Source: Brevibacillus brevis (GTDB taxonomy: Bacteria > Bacillota > Bacilli > Brevibacillales > Brevibacillaceae). Taken from it: a DNA stretch of 64,000 bases. Position 1 is the first letter of the stretch, and every line of letters begins with the position of its first letter. Positions 52,735 through 61,167 of the stretch are shown here, piece after piece. The notes beneath the pieces were generated by a model, which made no database searches, had not been told where the DNA came from, and saw only the letters and a list, made by a program, of their open reading frames with translations. Both the position numbers and the translations under genes were made by a program. Location: NCBI RefSeq assembly GCF_022026395.1, contig NZ_CP041767.1, positions 5,748,001 to 5,812,000 of the forward strand, given 5' to 3'.

Positions 52735-52938
52735 TTATTGGACTCGAAGGGTAACATACTTTACTGGGCTTTCTTTTGAATCAAACGTAAATCTCAGTAG
52801 GTTTCCATTGTTTTCATATTCCAATATAAACGTATGATCACCCGAGTCATCCATAAACTCTCTAGAGGGTTCTCCTAAGGTTTTTTTGATTTCCTCAGGT
52901 TTTCCAGTCATTCCAACAGTCTTTGGTTCGGCATTCAT
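52735..52938 (-). pseudogene. C-terminal fragment of a small exported protein, cut by a transposon
   Basis: The minus frame retains about 67 residues (NAEPKTVGMTGKPEEIKKTLGEP... ending VKYVTLRVQ) that look like the end of a lipoprotein of the SmpA/YpmB-like size class. Upstream of about 52940 the frame enters transposase DNA read on the wrong strand. No start codon with a ribosome-binding site exists. Confidence 0.55.
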
Positions 52939-52949
52939 TAGGAGCTTGT

Positions 52950-53580
52950 TGGCAAGGCGATGTCCAGCATACGCTCTATTTGCCGAAGTCCAAAAAAACA
53001 GGTAAGAAAAAGATGGCATACTTCGTCGTGTCCATCGACGACTATTCTCGCTACATCGTACATGGGCAGTTTTACCTTGAAGAGCGTGTCCCAAGATTAG
53101 AAGACTGCTTAAAGAAAGCGATCCTCAAATGATTTATGTCGACAATGGAGCAATCTATTCCTCCATCCATTTTGCACGCATTTGTGCTCGCCTTGGTACT
53201 TTTGTTGACCAGAGTTTTGTTCCAGAAACCTAAGACCTTATCGAACAGGGAAAAATTCAGACCTTGTAGGATTTGAACCGTTTTTTTACTGCATGGTTGG
53301 AAGTCGCTTACCATCAAAAAGTACATAACAGTTTCAAACAGCGTCCGGCAGATCGTTACCATAACGCAACGGATGAACGTCCGTTTTCACTTGAGTGGAT
53401 TAGAAGTTCAGGAAACAAGAGACTATATTGAGCACCAGTTGGCCCTGGTAGGCAGCGAGCATCCCGTGTTCACCACAGAAGCAATGGACAATATCCATGC
53501 CCATATAGCTTGTTTGCTCGATGCCGTCTTGCGACATTGGTGGATGCCATGCACGTGTCTCAGATTTTAACGGAGTTTAA
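52950..53580 (+). mobile_element. Degenerate DDE transposase plus ExeA-like ATPase remnant
   Basis: Plus-strand pieces in two or more frames. WQGDVQHTLYLP then SIDDYSRYIVHGQFYLEERVPRLEDCLKKAIL carries the first catalytic Asp; after a frameshift IYVDNGAIYSSIHFARICARLGT carries the second. The stretch with the catalytic Glu is deleted, and stop codons follow. From about 53373 the frame is the C-terminal part of an AAA ATPase of the ExeA type (HLSGLEVQETRDYIEHQL), again frameshifted near 53510. This is a dead, internally deleted two-gene transposon. Confidence 0.75.
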
Positions 53581-53848
53581 AGACTAAGGTATGGTTGAAG
53601 TACGGTACAATTCCACCAAAGAACGTTAGGTGGCAAATAAGACACCCTATTTCTTGCTTAAAATAAAAGGGGGACATAAAAACATTTCTTTCTTAAATCA
53701 TTCTAAAAACCTTTCAGTCTGATTACCTTGATCGCCTTATTATTCTGCTTTTGCCATTACACTGGTAGTATAAACTGATTTGTTATAGCCAACATGATCA
53801 CGAATTAATGAGCACTTTCCTTAAATGCTTTTATTCAAGATTTATAAA

Positions 53849-54349
53849 TCAATAGGGCGCTCTTTCAACTTTGTACCACTCTGTTTTGCCCAATAAGGAT
53901 ATTAATTTGTCTCCATCTTCTTGTTTGTAGGAATCAAGATCAAAATGAGGAGTTATATTGAATGGTTTGATGTAGTAACCCCCCTCTTTGGTTGCGGCGT
54001 ACATTATATATTTGGCCTCTGCCGCACCTTCCTTCGTTCCATATTCAAACTGCAATATAGACAGGGAAGCAATGGTTCCTTCAAAGTCGCTTATTACCCC
54101 TTCATGTATCCAATTCAGGATTTTGTTTAAGTCTGGATCTTCGAAGTACTCAGCAATTAGTTCTGGTTGAGCTTTTATCGAGTCTTCACGATAGAGTTGT
54201 ACCCATATTTCTTTTAGTTGTTCTTTTGGAAAAATAGATTTCAAATTTGTTTCGCTCACCGGGGTACCAGTACGTTCGGAGCACCCCATGATCAACACAA
54301 AAAAAGAGATCAACCCAAAAAATAAGGTTATATATCGAGCATGAATCAT
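53849..54349 (-). CDS. Hypothetical lipoprotein
   Basis: About 166 residues; signal peptide with lipobox LIMGC (Cys about 23). Mature part acidic and helical (KEQLKEIWVQLYREDSIKA). Not recognised. The first of several small surface proteins between the dead transposon and the receptor cluster. Confidence 0.6.
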   Translation of the reverse strand: MIHARYITLFFGLISFFVLIMGCSERTGTPVSETNLKSIFPKEQLKEIWVQLYREDSIKAQPELIAEYFEDPDLNKILNWIHEGVISDFEGTIASLSILQFEYGTKEGAAEAKYIMYAATKEGGYYIKPFNITPHFDLDSYKQEDGDKLISLLGKTEWYKVERAPY

Positions 54350-54414
54350 ATCTTATCCTCCTCTATGTGCGGAAGCAACCTTCACTCTTTAATGAAGGTT
54401 GCTTCCCAATCTTG

Positions 54415-54708
54415 TTATGTCCAATCTGTTCCCCAATATCCCTTAAATATTTGATAGAACAAATAGTTACCTCCACCGATTGTTGGGAGCAGATTAATGT
54501 CCAAAGCATGAGGTGTATATTTGTACAACGCCCAAGTTCCCCAGTTCTTTGTCCAGATGTAGTTTTTGTAGGTTACACCGTTTGAAGTAACAGTTTTGTT
54601 ATAATTGATACCACTAAACAGGGCGGGTTGAGTAACAGGTGCTTGCGCCCAGAGGTCCTTGAACAGTTTTGTACCTTTGTCGATTTGAACATCAAAGCCG
54701 CTTGTCAA
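54415..54708 (-). pseudogene. 3' fragment of an exported protein
   Basis: 97 codons with no start codon/ribosome-binding pair: the frame opens after a TAG and only a TTG is available. ALYKYTPHALDIN and NYLFYQIFKGYWGTDW resemble C-terminal tails of secreted wall-associated proteins in which YxYTPH precedes an aromatic tail. Interpreted as the 3' remainder of a larger gene. Confidence 0.45.
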
Positions 54709-54713
54709 ACACA

Positions 54714-54743
54714 GGCTAGGAAGCTATCAAAAGGTTCCTAGCC
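54714..54743 (-). terminator. Hairpin after the 54757 lipoprotein gene
   Basis: GGCTAGGAA and TTCCTAGCC form a perfect 9-bp stem; the minus-strand tail TGTGTTTG is a weak U-tract. Confidence 0.5.
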
Positions 54744-54756
54744 ATTGTTGCTTTTA

Positions 54757-55209
54757 TTATTGAGCCACATATTTTAGGTAAATAGTTTCGGTGTGATCTA
54801 TACCTTCCTCATCAGTCCAATCAATTTTGAAAACAGGATAGTCACCAAAAAAAGATTTTACTTCTTCGTCCGTTACTCCATTCTTAAAATCATTTTTGGT
54901 GCTATCCGTGTTAGGTACATCTTGAAAGATGATGATATAACCCTCTTTAAAATTGGGGGTTTGAACACTACCTGTTTGTTGACTTGTTTGGGTTAATTCA
55001 GAAATAAATTTAAGCTTCTTAACATCACCATTTCCTAAATACTTAATTTTACCTACAAAGCGTGCACCATTTTCTTTATCGTGAAAAATTTCAGTAACTC
55101 CATTCCAATTGTCAGTAGCTCCTTCGTACTTGTAGGACCATTCCTTTTCGGAACAAGCACCGAGTAAAAGAAGTGGGAGAATAAGAAATACTAGTATCGT
55201 TTTTTTCAA
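54757..55209 (-). CDS. Hypothetical lipoprotein
   Basis: About 150 residues; lipobox LLGAC (Cys about 19). The mature domain, SYKYEGATDNWNGVTEIFHDKENG onward, is beta-rich and carries two C-terminal Asp/Glu clusters (DWTDEEGIDHTETIYLKY). AGGAGG precedes the ATG. Function unknown. Confidence 0.62.
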   Translation of the reverse strand: MKKTILVFLILPLLLLGACSEKEWSYKYEGATDNWNGVTEIFHDKENGARFVGKIKYLGNGDVKKLKFISELTQTSQQTGSVQTPNFKEGYIIIFQDVPNTDSTKNDFKNGVTDEEVKSFFGDYPVFKIDWTDEEGIDHTETIYLKYVAQ

Positions 55210-55305
55210 AGGTAAACCTCCTATCTCAAAGTATGATTAAGTCTATGCTACAGCAAGTATTATATTCATCGTAATCCATTCTATTAGTTTTCAAGTTTAA
55301 AGATA

Positions 55306-55340
55306 TGAAATCAAATGAACGGCCTATCAAAGACCGTTCA
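55306..55340 (-). terminator. Terminator of the twin secreted-protein genes
   Basis: TGAACGG and CCGTTCA stem, with TTTGATTTC on the minus strand. Confidence 0.55.
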
Positions 55341-55356
55341 CTTTCATGTTGGAATC

Positions 55357-56097
55357 TTACCAAGCTATACTCCCTACAGAAACCGTGCTATAGATGGTAC
55401 CCGTTGACGTTCGTGCGGTATAAGAAGTTTTTAGACGGGCTCCAAATCCTCCAAGCTGATTATCAATGCGGACATAATCCCATGATGGTGACTTAACATA
55501 ACTTTGGCCCCAGGAAGGAGGAAAGTACGTTTTTGGATCGCTATAGTTCATGTATTTTCCAGTAGATTTACTATTTCCAGTAGCTTTTGCAGTGAATTCT
55601 CCAGACTTTATTGTTAAACCATTCTTGTCTAGTAAATCCCATCTAGCCTCATAACGTGTAGCTTTACCCCACACATCAATATTATTTTCCTTAATAATGC
55701 TTGTCCACATCCAAACTGTTTGTTGAAAGTTTAGAGCTGGGTTAGAATCTTGGTCCCGATTGTCATATCCTGAAGGATCTGAGACTGCATAAAGTACGTA
55801 ATCACTAATTACCTGGTGACCTACTTGTCTTTCCATCAATTTTTGAATTGTATAGTGGCTATATTTAGTAAGGTCTTTAACTACATTCCCTTTCTCATCT
55901 TTTAACTCGAATTTCACGTTTTTAAAGTCATAGTCTTTTTTTCCTATCAAAGCATCTTTACGAAGTTCTTTCTCTGATTTTATCTCAGTTTTATACAGCA
56001 ACTTTTCTTGCTTTTCAGCTGCATATCCATGACCAAATGAAAGTGTTGAAGCAGCTAAGACTAATGCACAAATCATACTTGCAATAACCTTTTTCAT
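55357..56097 (-). CDS. Secreted protein, tandem paralogue 1
   Basis: About 246 residues from ATG 56097 behind AAGGAGG. Signal peptide (cleavage after GYAA, about 25). The mature domain begins AEKQEKLLYKTEIKSEKELRKDAL and includes NFQQTVWMWTSIIKENNIDVWGK, YEARWDLLDKNGLTIKSGEFTAKA and ARLKTSYTARTSTGTIYSTVSVG. About four-fifths identical to the neighbouring copy. No family recognised. Possible output of the adjoining receptor cluster. Confidence 0.75.
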   Translation of the reverse strand: MKKVIASMICALVLAASTLSFGHGYAAEKQEKLLYKTEIKSEKELRKDALIGKKDYDFKNVKFELKDEKGNVVKDLTKYSHYTIQKLMERQVGHQVISDYVLYAVSDPSGYDNRDQDSNPALNFQQTVWMWTSIIKENNIDVWGKATRYEARWDLLDKNGLTIKSGEFTAKATGNSKSTGKYMNYSDPKTYFPPSWGQSYVKSPSWDYVRIDNQLGGFGARLKTSYTARTSTGTIYSTVSVGSIAW

Positions 56098-56143
56098 TGT
56101 ACAACCTCCTTGAATGAAAATGAGTAGAGTTAACTCATGGTGT

Positions 56144-56890
56144 TTACCATGAAATGCTGCCGCTACCAACAATAACAGTGCTGTACAGTGTACCGGTGGA
56201 TGTACGAGCAGTGTAGGAGGTTTTCAATCTAGCACCGAAAACACCATATGAATCGTCAATCCGAACGTAATCCCATGTCGGCTTCTTGACATAATTTGTC
56301 CCCCAAGCTGGTGGGGTGTACGTTTTTGGATCACTGTAATTTAAGGTTGTACCATTAGATTTACTTCTACCATATGCTTTCGCTGTAAATTCTCCTGATT
56401 TTATTGTTAAACCGTTTCTATCTAGTAGATCCCATCTTGCTTCATAACGAGTAGCTTTTCCCCAAACATCTATATTATTTTCCTTAATGATGCTCGTCCA
56501 CATCCAAACAGTTTGTTGAAAGTTTAGAGCTGGGTTAGAATCCTGATCGCGGTTATCATAATCAGACGGATCTGAAACTGCATAAAGTACATAATCGCTA
56601 ATTACCTGCTGACCTACTTGTGTTTCCTTTAATTTTTGAACGGTATAGTGACTATATTTAGTTAGGTCTTTAACTACATTCCCTTTCTCATCATGTAACT
56701 GGAATCTAATGTCCTTAAAGTCATAATCTTTTTTTCCTGCCAACGCATCTTTACGAAGTTCTTTCTCTGATTTCATTTCAGTTTTATACATCACCTTTTC
56801 CTGCTTTTCAGCTGCATATCCGTGACCAAATGAAAACGTTGAAACAACTAAGGTCAATGCGCATACAATACTTGAAATAACTTTTCGCAT
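56144..56890 (-). CDS. Secreted protein, tandem paralogue 2
   Basis: About 248 residues with a signal peptide cleaved after GYAA. Same mature fold as paralogue 1. The copies differ most at residues 200-225, where DPKTYTPPAWGTNYVKKP replaces DPKTYFPPSWGQSYVKSP, and at the very end. The pair arose by tandem duplication and the coding frame is kept in both, so both are under selection. Lies 24 bp beyond the Spo0E-like gene and probably in its transcript. Confidence 0.75.
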   Translation of the reverse strand: MRKVISSIVCALTLVVSTFSFGHGYAAEKQEKVMYKTEMKSEKELRKDALAGKKDYDFKDIRFQLHDEKGNVVKDLTKYSHYTVQKLKETQVGQQVISDYVLYAVSDPSDYDNRDQDSNPALNFQQTVWMWTSIIKENNIDVWGKATRYEARWDLLDRNGLTIKSGEFTAKAYGRSKSNGTTLNYSDPKTYTPPAWGTNYVKKPTWDYVRIDDSYGVFGARLKTSYTARTSTGTLYSTVIVGSGSISW

Positions 56891-56913
56891 ACCTCAACCC
56901 CCCGACCAGAATT

Positions 56914-57219
56914 TTACTCAAGGTAATAGCATTTAGATTGAATTACCAGAATGTACTGATCCAATTGCTGGCTTAATGCTACGACTTCATCATTCAAGAA
57001 ATCATTCTTCTCTAAATACATTTGCACCAATTGTTCTCGCAATTGTTCCACAATGTTTTTCAAATGATCAATATCGTGATAGGTTACTCCTTCCCGATCT
57101 AGAGGTAGCGTGATACATTTACTTATAGGAGCTTTAACTGCTCCTCCTGCGGGCGTTCCTTTAACCTGTCGAAGGGGTGGAACGCCCTTTTTAAATGCAA
57201 TTGCTGCTATAAGACTCAC
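56914..57219 (-). CDS. Spo0E-family aspartyl-phosphate phosphatase, copy 1
   Basis: 101 residues from GTG 57219 with AAAGGAAG upstream. The C-terminal half, IDHLKNIVEQLREQLVQMYLEKNDFLNDEVVALSQQLDQYI, has the helix-loop-helix and SQxLDxxI motif of Spo0E proteins, which remove phosphate from Spo0A and delay sporulation. A 40-residue N-terminal extension ending in KAPISKC is shared in outline with copy 2 and is not part of classic Spo0E. Located behind receptor R1. Confidence 0.82.
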   Translation of the reverse strand: MSLIAAIAFKKGVPPLRQVKGTPAGGAVKAPISKCITLPLDREGVTYHDIDHLKNIVEQLREQLVQMYLEKNDFLNDEVVALSQQLDQYILVIQSKCYYLE

Positions 57220-57383
57220 CCTACTTCCTTTACCACCAGATTATTCGTGGCTCCTCTTTTTAGAGATGTTCTTAGATTTCTATTGCTTCATAGATTATCA
57301 CCCCCAACTCCTTATTTTGAGATTTGTTACATAATTAACCATAAAATGATATGCGAGTTTTTACCAACTGCAAAAAACGGAAT

Positions 57384-57410
57384 AAAAAAACATCCTGACA
57401 GAGGATGTTT
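57384..57410 (-). terminator. Terminator after receptor R1
   Basis: Minus strand AAACATCC, loop, GGATGTTT and TTTTATT. The same stem sequence is used after the R3-propeptide unit. Confidence 0.8.
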
Positions 57411-57449
57411 CATCAACCTACGATATATTCACAATGACCTAACAGTATA

Positions 57450-58781
57450 CTAGTCACCTAATTTGTTTTGGTTACCTATTCGCTTATTCATATTCCCTAA
57501 CCATCCAAACAGTGCTATGTATGTAAGGGTCTCGTCGTGTCGATTCGTCAAATCCGCTAGTGAAAGGCAATATATCGTTTCTTCAATTCCTCTCTCTATC
57601 CTTCCCTTACCAAACTCATAAATAGCCATCTGATATCGAAACCGAAGATGTCGATCCAATCCTATTGCTTCTGTAAATTGATCGAAACTAGAAATTTGGG
57701 AGGCAAAGCGCTCTAAAATCTCATCCACGCAAAAATGGTAGGTGTTAGCGGATTTCATAATGGCATTTAAACCAGCAAGAACTTCATTGGTGGGAAGACT
57801 ATCGAGATAGTCAGCGTACTCTTCAATGATGCTACTATTGCCAGACAACACCTCCAATGTGTAGGAGTTCGCCTTTGCCCATACCTTGAATCTTTCTACC
57901 TCTTTACGTCCGTCTTCATCAAGTAATTCAAACCATCCTAAATCAGCGTAAACTTGCACATACTTCTTCGCCTCTTCATACAGTCCTTGCATTTCCAGTG
58001 AAACGCTCTTATATAAATGGCCCAATCCGTAATAATAGACAAGATGGCGCTCCGTTTTCAGAGATTCGCCTTTTTTGTTTCTTTTCATCCTGTCCAATTC
58101 ATGCCTGTAAACAGTGTCTGCCAGAAGCCTTAATTCGTCTGCGTACTGCTCTGATCTTTCCCACTTTTGCAAAGCGAAACAGATCTTCGCCAATTGGTAT
58201 AAGGCGTCGAGTTGATAGTTTTCAGGAAGCCGGTTTCGGTAAGGAGAAAACCGAATGACATTCTCCCAATTTTCTTCTGCATTTGTCCCAAGTACAACAC
58301 GAAATAACCGATACTGACTCATTACAAAGTGGTCAGAGTAGCTATCTTTTTCATTCTCAATCACATATTTATAAAAGGGCACCGACTCTTTCAGTTGCCC
58401 TTTCTCATATAGCTGTTCTGCAAGGGCAAAAAGAATCATGACGTTTTTCGGATCCTCCATCATTTGGGGGACAGTAGCTTCTATGCAATCCTTTCGCCCA
58501 ACCTCCACGCATCGAATCAAGTATGGTATTAATCGGGGGCGCGATATTCTCCCCTCTAATATGCATTCTTCCGTGTATAATTCATACAACCAACCCGGAT
58601 CGTGACCAAACACCTTGGCTAGCGCGTCTAACTGACCAATGGTGATTGCACGCGGCGGATTACCATTGAGAATCTCGCTCAAACTCCCGGGGTTAATGCC
58701 CGTTAATTCACCCAGCTTGCTTAATGTGTAGCCATGCTTTTTCCGATTTTGTTCGATTTCTGACCGCAGCGACCGATACAA
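57450..58781 (-). CDS. HTH-TPR peptide receptor-like regulator R1
   Basis: About 443 residues. An N-terminal XRE-type HTH (about 8-60: YTLSKLGELTGINPGSLSEILNG) is followed by about 370 helical residues with TPR-like pairs, such as ILFALAEQLYEKGQLKESVPFYKYVIE. Layout as in RRNPP receptors (PlcR/NprR/PrgX type). The ATG used by R2 and R3 is present at 58799 but out of frame by a 2-nt deletion at a poly-G tract, so only TTG 58781 or a later codon can start it. No propeptide lies behind it. Confidence 0.78.
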   Translation of the reverse strand: MYRSLRSEIEQNRKKHGYTLSKLGELTGINPGSLSEILNGNPPRAITIGQLDALAKVFGHDPGWLYELYTEECILEGRISRPRLIPYLIRCVEVGRKDCIEATVPQMMEDPKNVMILFALAEQLYEKGQLKESVPFYKYVIENEKDSYSDHFVMSQYRLFRVVLGTNAEENWENVIRFSPYRNRLPENYQLDALYQLAKICFALQKWERSEQYADELRLLADTVYRHELDRMKRNKKGESLKTERHLVYYYGLGHLYKSVSLEMQGLYEEAKKYVQVYADLGWFELLDEDGRKEVERFKVWAKANSYTLEVLSGNSSIIEEYADYLDSLPTNEVLAGLNAIMKSANTYHFCVDEILERFASQISSFDQFTEAIGLDRHLRFRYQMAIYEFGKGRIERGIEETIYCLSLADLTNRHDETLTYIALFGWLGNMNKRIGNQNKLGD

Positions 58782-58867
58782 TGTCCCTTGCGCCCCCCAT
58801 ATAGCATAATTCCCTTGTTTTTTATTTTATGAATTTTAAAGGAACTAGCAGTTTCTAATATCCAAAT

Positions 58868-58897
58868 AGAAAAATATCCTCTAATTCGGATATTTTT
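58868..58897 (-). terminator. Terminator after receptor R2
   Basis: Minus strand AAAAATATCC, eight-base loop, GGATATTTTT; located 4 bp past the R2 stop. Confidence 0.7.
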
Positions 58898-58900
58898 AGC

Positions 58901-60256
58901 CTAACATATATCACCCTGCCTACTTTGTTGCTTATCCACTAACGACTTTGATACCCACACCCATAATTTGAACAAACTGCTATAATTGTTATAGTTTTTA
59001 GTAATATCCGATAAAGAGAGACACTGAAACGTTTCATTAAGCCCCTCTGCATACTTCTCTTTTTCTAGTAAGTATTTCGCCATTTCATTCCGAAACTGGA
59101 TATGTTCACTCATGCCGATAGCGTCTATGCGTCCTATGAAACTATCTATATTTTCTGCAAACTTATCAAATATTGAATCGATGGAAAAACCATGTTCATT
59201 GGCCGCTTTCACAATTGTTACTAAACCGGAAAGTATTTCTTTTGGATGATCATCCAGGAATTGAATATACTCAGGGATGACGTCACCATCCCCCATCAGG
59301 ATATTCAATGTGTACAAATTGGCTGTTGCCCATGTTCGAAATTTCTGCACCTCGATTTGTCCAACTTCATCCAAGAGTTCAAACCAGCTTAAATCAGCAT
59401 ATCCTTCAACATATCGCTTCGCTTCTACATACAACTCCTGTTTTTCTAATGCTATACTTTTAATGAGAAATGATTGTCCATAGTACACAACCAGATGACG
59501 TTCTGTTGCTAACATTTCACTCGGTATGTTGTTTTTTCGCCTCCGCAACTCATCCTCATAGACAATTGTAGACAATTCTCTTAATTCATCTGCATAATGC
59601 TCCATTTGCCTCCACTTATGCAACGTATAACAAACATTGGCCAATTGCAGAAGAGCATCCAACTGGATATTTTCCGGTAAGCGCCTTCGATACGGATCAA
59701 ATCGAATAACTGCTTTCAAATTTTCTTCAAAATTCGTTCCTTGTACGACTATTCGAAAGAGCCTGTACTGACTCATCACAAAGTGGTCAGAAAAGCTATC
59801 TTTCTCATTCTCAATGACATATTCATAAAAGGACACCGATTCTTTCCGTTGCCCTTTCTCATATAGCTGTTCTGCAAGTGCAAACAAAATTGAGATATTT
59901 TTCGGATTCTCCAGCAATATGGGAACGGCAGCCTCTATGCAATCCTTTCTCCCAACCTCCACGCATCGAGTCAAATAAGGAATTAATCGTGGGCGCGATA
60001 TTCTCTGCTCCGATAAACATTCTTCTGTATACAATTCATATAACCAACCCTGCTCACGTCCAAATACCTCAGCGAACGCATCTAATTGCCCTATGGTCAT
60101 AGCCCTCGGGGGATTTCCATTTAATATCTCACTCAAGCTACCGGGGTTAATGCCCGTTAATTCACCCAGTTTGCTTAATGTATAACCGTGCTTTCTCCGA
60201 CATTGTTCAATTTCTGACCGCAGTGACTGATACAATGTCCCTTGCAGCCCTACCAT
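58901..60256 (-). CDS. HTH-TPR peptide receptor-like regulator R2
   Basis: About 451 residues from ATG 60256 behind AAGGGA. Same HTH (about 16-70) and helical repeat body as R1 and R3 but more divergent, roughly half identical; the repeat-rich region is preserved (ILFALAEQLYEKGQRKESVSFYEYVIE). Expected to bind DNA and to be switched by a small peptide. It follows Spo0E copy 2 by 180 bp and has its own upstream motif shared with R3. No propeptide found. Confidence 0.8.
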   Translation of the reverse strand: MVGLQGTLYQSLRSEIEQCRRKHGYTLSKLGELTGINPGSLSEILNGNPPRAMTIGQLDAFAEVFGREQGWLYELYTEECLSEQRISRPRLIPYLTRCVEVGRKDCIEAAVPILLENPKNISILFALAEQLYEKGQRKESVSFYEYVIENEKDSFSDHFVMSQYRLFRIVVQGTNFEENLKAVIRFDPYRRRLPENIQLDALLQLANVCYTLHKWRQMEHYADELRELSTIVYEDELRRRKNNIPSEMLATERHLVVYYGQSFLIKSIALEKQELYVEAKRYVEGYADLSWFELLDEVGQIEVQKFRTWATANLYTLNILMGDGDVIPEYIQFLDDHPKEILSGLVTIVKAANEHGFSIDSIFDKFAENIDSFIGRIDAIGMSEHIQFRNEMAKYLLEKEKYAEGLNETFQCLSLSDITKNYNNYSSLFKLWVWVSKSLVDKQQSRQGDIC

Positions 60257-60323
60257 AAAGGTTCATCCCTTCGTTTTTACTTTATTTTACATTTTTTCGA
60301 ATTACACTACTTTACCTTCCTAG

Positions 60324-60341
60324 CATTTCGTCATCTAGTTC
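60324..60341 (-). promoter_or_regulatory. Upstream motif shared by R2 and R3
   Basis: CATTTCGTCATCTAGTTC (plus strand) here; CATTTCTGTAATCTAGTTC at 62621-62639 before R3. Similar distance (about 70-85 bp) to the start codon. A regulator site, perhaps for the receptors themselves. Confidence 0.4.
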
Positions 60342-60436
60342 ATAACATTTTGACCTAGGAGTCAGCAGATACCCGGACAATGGGGTAACGGAAGGGTTTT
60401 TGGGGCCTTGAGGTGTGAGAAGAAGTAACCTTATCC

Positions 60437-60727
60437 TTACTTTTCCGTTTTCAATCTGTTTTGTGCAATGACAATATATTTATCCAATTGTTGGCTTACA
60501 GCCAAAACTTTATCATGTGAAAGACCATACCTTCCTGCCAATTCCATCATTTCCTGTCGTAGCTGTTCAATTCTATTATCCAACTCTAAGTGGCAACCGA
60601 TTTCCTTTACCATGCCCCGGATCGTACACTTACTTTTAGGGGCTGATGCTGCTCCTCTTTTGGGGGAGTTTCCACTGTGAAAAGAAACATCCCTATCTAA
60701 AATATTTGCGATAGCAGTAATGTCCAA
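60437..60727 (-). CDS. Spo0E-family aspartyl-phosphate phosphatase, copy 2
   Basis: 96 residues from TTG 60727 after GAGAGG. C-terminal ELDNRIEQLRQEMMELAGRYGLSHDKVLAVSQQLDKYIV has the Spo0E helices and SQQLDKYI motif. The N-terminal half (AIANILDRDVSF...APKSKC) resembles that of copy 1. It lies between the R3-propeptide unit and R2. Spo0A-P dephosphorylation is the likely activity. Confidence 0.82.
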   Translation of the reverse strand: MDITAIANILDRDVSFHSGNSPKRGAASAPKSKCTIRGMVKEIGCHLELDNRIEQLRQEMMELAGRYGLSHDKVLAVSQQLDKYIVIAQNRLKTEK

Positions 60728-60810
60728 CGCCCCCTCTCTTTTACATTTTATTACATATATTTACTATACAGGGATGTGCAGAAATTCACCGATTAAGAAA
60801 AATTGAATAG

Positions 60811-60838
60811 AAAAAACATCCCATCGGAGGGATGTTTT
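60811..60838 (-). terminator. Terminator of the R3-propeptide transcript
   Basis: Minus strand AAAACATCCC, loop, GGGATGTTTT then TTTC. Receptor R3 and the propeptide gene have no terminator between them and share this one. Confidence 0.82.
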
Positions 60839-60883
60839 GGGGGAAGAACACTCTATTTAACAACCAGAATCCCAGTAAAATTC

Positions 60884-61009
60884 CTAAGCATCAGTTCCAT
60901 GCTGATTTGCCTTGGCTGTATACATGTTGGAATGGCTTGAATCAAAATCAATCGGGATACCTGCGAGAAGTCCAAACGTAATAAAAAATGCGAGAATAAG
61001 TCCCTTCAT
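60884..61009 (-). CDS. Candidate exported signalling propeptide (Phr/PapR-like)
   Basis: A 41-codon frame starting at ATG 61009, nine bases after AGAGGGGG. The product has a Lys-positive start and hydrophobic core (MKGLILAFFITFGLLAGIP), a short polar middle and the C-terminal tail TAKANQHGTDA. Size, export signal and position behind an HTH-TPR receptor are those of RRNPP propeptides, whose C-terminal 5-8 residues are cleaved and re-imported. The mature sequence is not known; the last residues (QHGTDA or shorter) are the prime candidate. Confidence 0.7.
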   Translation of the reverse strand: MKGLILAFFITFGLLAGIPIDFDSSHSNMYTAKANQHGTDA

Positions 61010-61167
61010 CTTTTTAATCCCCCTCTTTCTACTTTATAACATTTTACATGCAACAATCTGGGTAATGCTAAATCCTAAGCATCAGCGCTATTCTCTAACA
61101 TAACTATAACTGTTGCAGTGCATCTTTGAGAATGTAATACTAGGTACCCCTATGTAGCTTTGGATAA

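Noticed and set aside
57220..57449. Possible propeptide between R1 and Spo0E copy 1
   Set aside because: The only start behind AAGGAG gives a 9-residue frame without an export signal; ATG 57274-region reads MKQ-stop. Nothing convincing remains apart from the terminator.
60356..60436. Possible sixth copy of the structured element (GTGAGAAGAAGT near 60412)
   Set aside because: Only about 12 bases match the edge of copy D; core motif and stems are absent.
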